Source: Galaxea fascicularis (taxonomy: Eukaryota > Cnidaria > Anthozoa > Scleractinia > Euphylliidae). Taken from it: DNA of 64,000 nucleotides. The position numbers and the translations under genes are program-made. The DNA lies in contig OX419336.1 in assembly GCA_948470475.1 (NCBI GenBank), positions 23,974,350 to 24,038,349 on the forward strand. Direction: 5' to 3'. Within the stretch, counting starts at the first letter, position 1. Each line of letters starts with the position of its first letter. Below are positions 59,229-64,000 of the stretch, piece by piece. The notes below the pieces were generated by a model. It saw only the letters and a program-made list of their open reading frames with translations. It had not been told where the DNA came from and did not search any database.

Positions 59229-60175
59229 TGGTCCAGGAACTTTTCAGAAATTCTGGGAGGCCTGTATCTTTGAAACTCCCGATTACTTCTGTTTGTGTCA
59301 GGGGTTCGTCTTTGTCGTCTTCCCGCTATCCTCTGTGACAGATATCCCAAGTTTTGCCAGGTGTCTTTCCATCTCTTTCCTGTTCATCTCCGACCAGCTG
59401 GAGGCGGCTACAGCCAGATGACGATGTGTCGGACAAAGGTCGTAGAGACCTTTTCCTAGAACTGTGAGCTGAATATCTCTCCTACTCTGCTGCACAATGT
59501 TGCCTTAGACAGTTACCGCCTCACTCCATGTGCACTTTGGGTCAGGCCTATACCCAGCTCCCTCAACAACCTTCATCTCCTTCACTTTCCTTTTGTATAC
59601 AAAAATTACTGCTCTCTTGGACATTGTTGTAAAAAAAATTCATCCTTCAGCCCAGCTCTTCTGCGTACAGGTAACAACATGCCATTCTTCATGCCATTCT
59701 GTATGTTTCTTTTCTTTTGGGAGAATTCTGGCATTTTTCCTGTTATGTCTTGTTAGCGGGAAATGCTTTTGGCTGCCTCGTCGGAAACACAAGAGGTAAA
59801 TTGATCAAGTTTCTTCGCCATGTTTGGCTCTGTTCGGAACAAAAGGATACTTACACACATTCACGATGTGTACAAGATTCATAGTTTCTCTAAGAAATTG
59901 TTGATTTATTTATTGCTTTCAAAAAATCGCTCTCGATAGTGCGTTGATTTCAAGAGTTTAAAAACGCTTTCTCCATGTTCATTTGGATAATTTATCGGCC
60001 TGTCGTCTTTTTTTAAATAGAAATGCCCTATACTAGATCCTCATCATATGCTCCAAATTTCACTAGGGAAAAATGTTGATGCTTAGGAGAATTGAGAATT
60101 ATAGCGATCAGGTTGAATTAGACGTTGAATTATATCCGTATACTTATGTCTATTTTTTGCTTGACGTGTGTTTGA
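59229..60175. other. no gene recognised
   Basis: A minus-strand Met/Arg-rich frame (59298-59495) may be an upstream part of the SWIM gene. Otherwise nothing is seen. Confidence 0.35.
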
Positions 60176-60183
60176 GTGCAGGC

Positions 60184-60540
60184 AGGTGGCAGCAAGTATC
60201 ACTGTGTTGTACCATTATGCAACAACAATGGCCGTTATAAAAACTTAACGTTTCATCGATTTCCAAGTCTGGTAAGCAGGCCTGAATTAAGAAAGCAGTG
60301 GATTGCTAAAATTTGCAGGGATGAAGGAGATTATTTTAAGGTGAGAATTACGTTGTCTCCAGTATTTTATTTGTCAATTTTTTCATAACCGAATTAGCTA
60401 ACCAAATTGTATTTTTTAATAGGGAGATATGTCGCTGGCTTAGAATATTCACTTCTTAATTTTCTAGATAACAGACAGCACAAGGGTTTGTGAGGAGCAA
60501 TTTTTAGAAGAGGACTACTGACCTGGACTCGATAATTTGG
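60184..60540 (+). pseudogene. THAP finger of the second ISL2EU element, two exons, decayed
   Basis: The first exon (about 60184-60340) has CVVPLCNNNGRYKNLTFHRFPS and RKQWIAKICRDEGDYFK, ending at an AAG|GTGAGA donor. The second exon starts after TTCTAG near 60468 and should supply the last C-x2-H pair, but reads CEEQF, with the His lost, followed by a TGA. The finger is therefore disabled. Confidence 0.6.
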
Positions 60541-61019
60541 GCCGAAAGAGACTTAAAACAGTGGCAATACCTACCCAATTTGCTTGGCATCACCCAAAGG
60601 CAAGGCGAAAGATTGAGTGACATTTTCAGTTACATCCTGAGTAAGCCAACAAATAAACTTTTCTTTCACATACAAAGACTATTATTATGTACGAATTTAT
60701 TATGACCGTTATGAGTTTCCGTTTACTTATTTTGTGGGCTATTAAGGAAATAAACTTGATAAAAACACTTGGACTTAGCATGCTTAGTGATCTTGTGAGA
60801 TAACAGGTGTCTTATTTTTCTTTAATATGTGCTGTTATTTCTTCCGACATAAAATGTTGACATTGGAAATCAGAAGTATAAAAACATATAATCAGGTATT
60901 TGTCAACTTAATCTTTCGTGTTATTTTGCTCAAAAGGAGTGAAAGTGAGTCGGGTAGCAGTGATTGTCAGACGGAGAAGAAGGCTGAAAGAGAAGACATC
61001 CATCCTGATAAGCCCGATA

Positions 61020-61887
61020 TGATATGTCGAGGAGCAGCTTGATGCAGCAAGGGCAGAGATAAGACAGTTGAAAGCTCAAGTTGAGGAATTAAAGCTTTAT
61101 AAATTTGGCCTTGAAAGGTTGTCAAGGGATAATGATAGTTTTAAGTTTTATACAGGCTTTGTCAGTTACCAAAATCTTGTAACATTTTATGAAATAGTTA
61201 AGCCTAGCGCAGAATCTATGCAGTATTGTTACACAAGTAGCATGTCTTCTAACCCACGTCCTGGTGGTAGAACTATGGTGGTTATTGATGAATTATTTCT
61301 CTTTTTACCAAGGATAAGATTGGGCCTCTTCCAGCAGGATTTGGCTCACAGGTTCAATGTCCATGAGTCTACTGTAAGCAGAAAAGTTATCACTTGGGCC
61401 AATTATTTACATTTTTTCCTCGGAGCACAACCAATATGGCCTTCAAAAGTGGCACAACATTGAAGTCTCTCATTGGTATTACACCACATAGAGCAGTTCG
61501 TTTTGTATCTGCGCTTTACACTAGATCCATTTCCAAATAACAAGATGCTGTGGTATTTCAGACCTTTTGGAGCCTAATGACAGCGTTATGGCCGACAAAG
61601 GTTTTAATATTGGTGACATATTAACAAGCAGAAGAGTGAGCTTAAATCTGCCACCCTATCTTTCAAGTGGGGGTCAGTTCTCTTCAAAAGAGGTTAAAGA
61701 AACCAAAGTGATCGCAAAACTACGTATTCACGTAGAAAGGGCAATTCACAGAATTAGAGAGTATCACATTTATGCAGATACTCCTATACCATTGTCATTG
61801 TTGGGTACTGTCAACCAGCTCTGGACTGTGACGTGTTTGCTGGTTAACTTTCAAGGACCGTTAATACTCAAAAGGAATTCCTCTTAG
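61020..61887 (+). pseudogene. ISL2EU-type DDE transposase with internal deletion
   Basis: The frame 61068-61463 has a coiled coil, the HTH (LAHRFNVHESTVSRKVITWANYL) and ends at the start of the catalytic region. About 100 bases holding the first catalytic Asp are missing. From 61440 other phases resume with LKSLIGITPH, then a stop. The last frame (61567-61887) has VMADKGFNIGDIL with the second Asp and RIHVERAIHRIREY with the Glu intact. This complements the 29425 copy, where the Glu is lost but the first Asp is present. Confidence 0.72.
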
Positions 61888-62233
61888 TTCGGTCGAGAAT
61901 TCTCTACTTTCATGGGCCACAAACTATAACAGAAAGTTATATTGCCCCTTTCTTGGCTTGGGCATCTGGCTGGAAAACTATTTATTTCGTTATTGGTGCC
62001 ATGATGACTGGATACGATGGCGTCAAAAACGAAAAACTTGCTGTTGCAATTTGTGACCTACTGATGTGCACCTTAACTTAACCTTCACAAAAAATAGTTA
62101 AAATAAAAGTTGTCAACTCAGTCTTTACTTTGAATTGAATTTGATTAATTCGTTGACAAAAAAATAAATCGTCATTGATGTAAGTACCCAGTAGTACCCA
62201 GCTGGCACTGTACTGGAAGGTAGTAAATATAAT

Positions 62234-62885
62234 TTATTTAAGTCTTAGTTTGTTGGTAACCGGAGTGCGCTTCAAATAGGAAACAGCATCAAAACTCGTC
62301 ACCCCCTCCTGAACAACTTTGCTTTCAAACAAACCAAAAGGGTCTGATGAACCATTTTGAGCAGCCTCTATATGATAAACTCTTCTATCAGGAGAACTAC
62401 CCAGCCAAGGACATTTCGGGTTTATTACAAGACCACAAGGGTATACATTGGCCATGCCCTTTTTCTCTTTACTGGTGTAGATAAATGCTGCCCTTCCTTC
62501 CATTTCGATACCACGTTTCAAAATTTGATACTCTTTTGGCGATGATGCCGAATTTACTTGCAGTTATTCTCTTCTGTCGTAATGAGTGCCAGAGTCCACT
62601 TTTACTTCGTTCTTGTGTTTTATGTTCCAAGTCGCGGGCCATGTCTAATGTGACAGTAAGTGTTTGTAACTTTGCAAGTTTGGTGCTTTCTAAACAGATG
62701 GACAAGCGATCTCCGGCGCCAGACAGTGGAAGGTCTGGGAAATTTTTCTGACCATAGTCATTGATAATGTATTGTTCTGTGAGCCTTTGCTGGTAGGACA
62801 ATGCAGAACCTTTTGGTAAGTTTCCAAAGTGGGTTTGTATACTTCCCAGCCTCAGAGGATTTTCTGATAACAAACCTACTAGCAA
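62234..62885 (-). pseudogene. YqaJ-like nuclease of the second ISL2EU element, frameshifted
   Basis: The frame 62885-62469 has SLRQKRITASKFGIIAKR, the YqaJ N-terminal signature. After a phase change, 62521-62234 carries PWLGSSPDRRVYH with the active Asp and GLFESKVV with the E-x-K motif. The C-terminal FQIQGQ region is missing. It is convergent with the transposase, as in the first element. Confidence 0.68.
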
Positions 62886-62922
62886 AGGCTCAGGATTGAG
62901 ACTTTTGAGCTTATTTTTCTCT

Positions 62923-63324
62923 TCAGGGCAGCAAAGGATACTGCCTTGCTGGAGAGTATAGGGTACTTTTTATAAGTTTGTTGTAGTTTGCTCCCTCTTG
63001 TGGCTTTTTTACCAATACACTGTCGGCACACTGGGGTTCAATCTGTCTCACCCTTGGTACAGTCCATCTCTGAGCAACCATAGTGCATGTTAGGTCATCG
63101 GGAACGCTTTTAAAAGCTAGTTGCTTCAGGTGTGCCAGGTAGAACAACAAACAAATAAAATGATGACAAAAGCCACCAGCACCGGCCACACAGGAACATT
63201 TTCCCGACACTTTATTCTCAGTAATGATGATCAATTCAAGTGAGTGAGCTGGTTCACTTTTCTTCATGGATCTGTGGCATCTTGCAAACACTACTGTTTC
63301 GGTAGCTCCATAAGTGACTATCAA
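62923..63324 (-). pseudogene. SWIM zinc-finger protein upstream of YqaJ, second ISL2EU element
   Basis: The frame holds a SWIM motif (KCSCVAGAGGFCHHFICLL, a C-x-C-x7-C-x-H form) and TCTMVAQRWTVPRV, typical of the SWIM-YqaJ proteins of cnidarian ISL2EU elements. In intact relatives SWIM and YqaJ are one polypeptide; here they are separated by about 40 nt and a stop. A splice-like GTAAG lies near 63404 on the minus strand. Confidence 0.6.
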
Positions 63325-63329
63325 AAATA

Positions 63330-64000
63330 AAAATAAATGGTTTTGAACCAGTAAGACTGCTGTTAAAATTCATGGTTATGGAATATAGAAAAATTATTTT
63401 TAGACTTACTTTTAATATCGTGAGGGTATCCAGGTTCAGTGAAGAATTTATAGGCTTTAGCAGTGCTTACGCATCCTGTGGAACTTGCTGCATACTTTTC
63501 AACGTCAGTTAAAAGTTAGAGACGGAAACCGCGAAAGATTGACGGTTTCTGTTCTGTGACGATTAAAGAAATTTTTATAACTTAAATAACTGTAATCAAG
63601 CTTGTACAATGCTTATGGTACGGATAAGCTTAAACTTAGAACGGCCGACGTTTAAAACTCGATTCTAAAACTAGTTTATGTTGGAGAAATTCAAGCTAGA
63701 AAAAACTGATTAAACTTAAGTCAATCTTTTCCACCTATCACTGTTTAAGCCTATAATTTGAACTAAAAGGAAAAAAGGAAAATATTTACACCCCTTTGAA
63801 AGTGAGAAAGGTCAGTGAAACGACAATAAAGGCTATAAGTTTCCAAATTCGAACAGTGAGGAAGTCTGTTCAAACTGTTGAAGTAAATGGAACATCGAAA
63901 GTGATTTTTAAAGCAATAAATAAATGAACGATTTTTAATAGAATCTGAGAGACTAGTACACATTATACATGTCTGCAAGTAACCCATTGTTTTGAAACAG
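63330..64000. other. no gene recognised
   Basis: A/T-rich DNA. No ORF, repeat family or splice structure is supported. Confidence 0.35.

Overview
The window is animal genomic DNA, most likely from an anthozoan cnidarian (coral or sea anemone). It has split genes with GT-AG introns, AT-rich intergenic DNA, microsatellites, a tRNA-derived SINE, and a mix of Polinton, DIRS, ISL2EU/Harbinger-like, Tc1, Tigger-like and CR1/L2-like elements that is typical of cnidarian genomes. The organism is an inference; no species can be named from the sequence alone.

Region 1 (1 to about 20.6 kb) is an integrated Polinton/Maverick (adintovirus-like) element. The plus strand carries a retrovirus-type integrase with a chromodomain-like tail, a minor-capsid-like gene, a double jelly-roll major capsid protein, an adenain-like cysteine protease, an A32/FtsK-like packaging ATPase, several small basic core-like proteins and a parvovirus-type phospholipase A2 protein. 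The minus strand carries a protein-primed family B DNA polymerase. Past the polymerase is an accessory module: a duplicated C4HC3 zinc-finger gene, a 74-bp minisatellite, and two convergent paralogous genes that look like SLOG (Rossmann nucleotide-binding) proteins, one with degenerate motifs. Integrase, capsid, protease, ATPase and PLA2 frames are open. The polymerase, the minor-capsid-like gene and one small gene carry frameshifts or stops, and a 1.15-kb Tigger-like transposon sits inside a basic virion gene, so this copy is decaying. Most late-type genes have a TATA box 26-66 nt before the ATG.

Region 2 (20.6-38.5 kb) is a nest of transposable elements: a LINE split by a full-length Tc1 element with perfect ends; a broken Tigger-like transposase with a PHD finger; an ISL2EU element (YqaJ nuclease plus THAP-DDE transposase); a second LINE split by a TA-flanked MITE; a SINE; and a decayed chromodomain-Ulp1 gene.

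Region 3 (38.9-46.6 kb) holds a 36-bp minisatellite and two head-to-head host-type split genes. The plus-strand gene has five exons that join in frame to 288 codons. The minus-strand gene has three exons and an in-frame stop. A block dense in CGGAAAC motifs follows.

Region 4 (46.7-51.4 kb) is an apparently complete DIRS retroelement on the minus strand (gag-like, RT/RNase H, tyrosine recombinase; inverted terminal repeats and an internal complementary region). Region 5 (51.4-64 kb) holds fragments of uncharacterised genes, a LINE N-terminal fragment, SWIM-finger remnants and a second, more decayed ISL2EU element.
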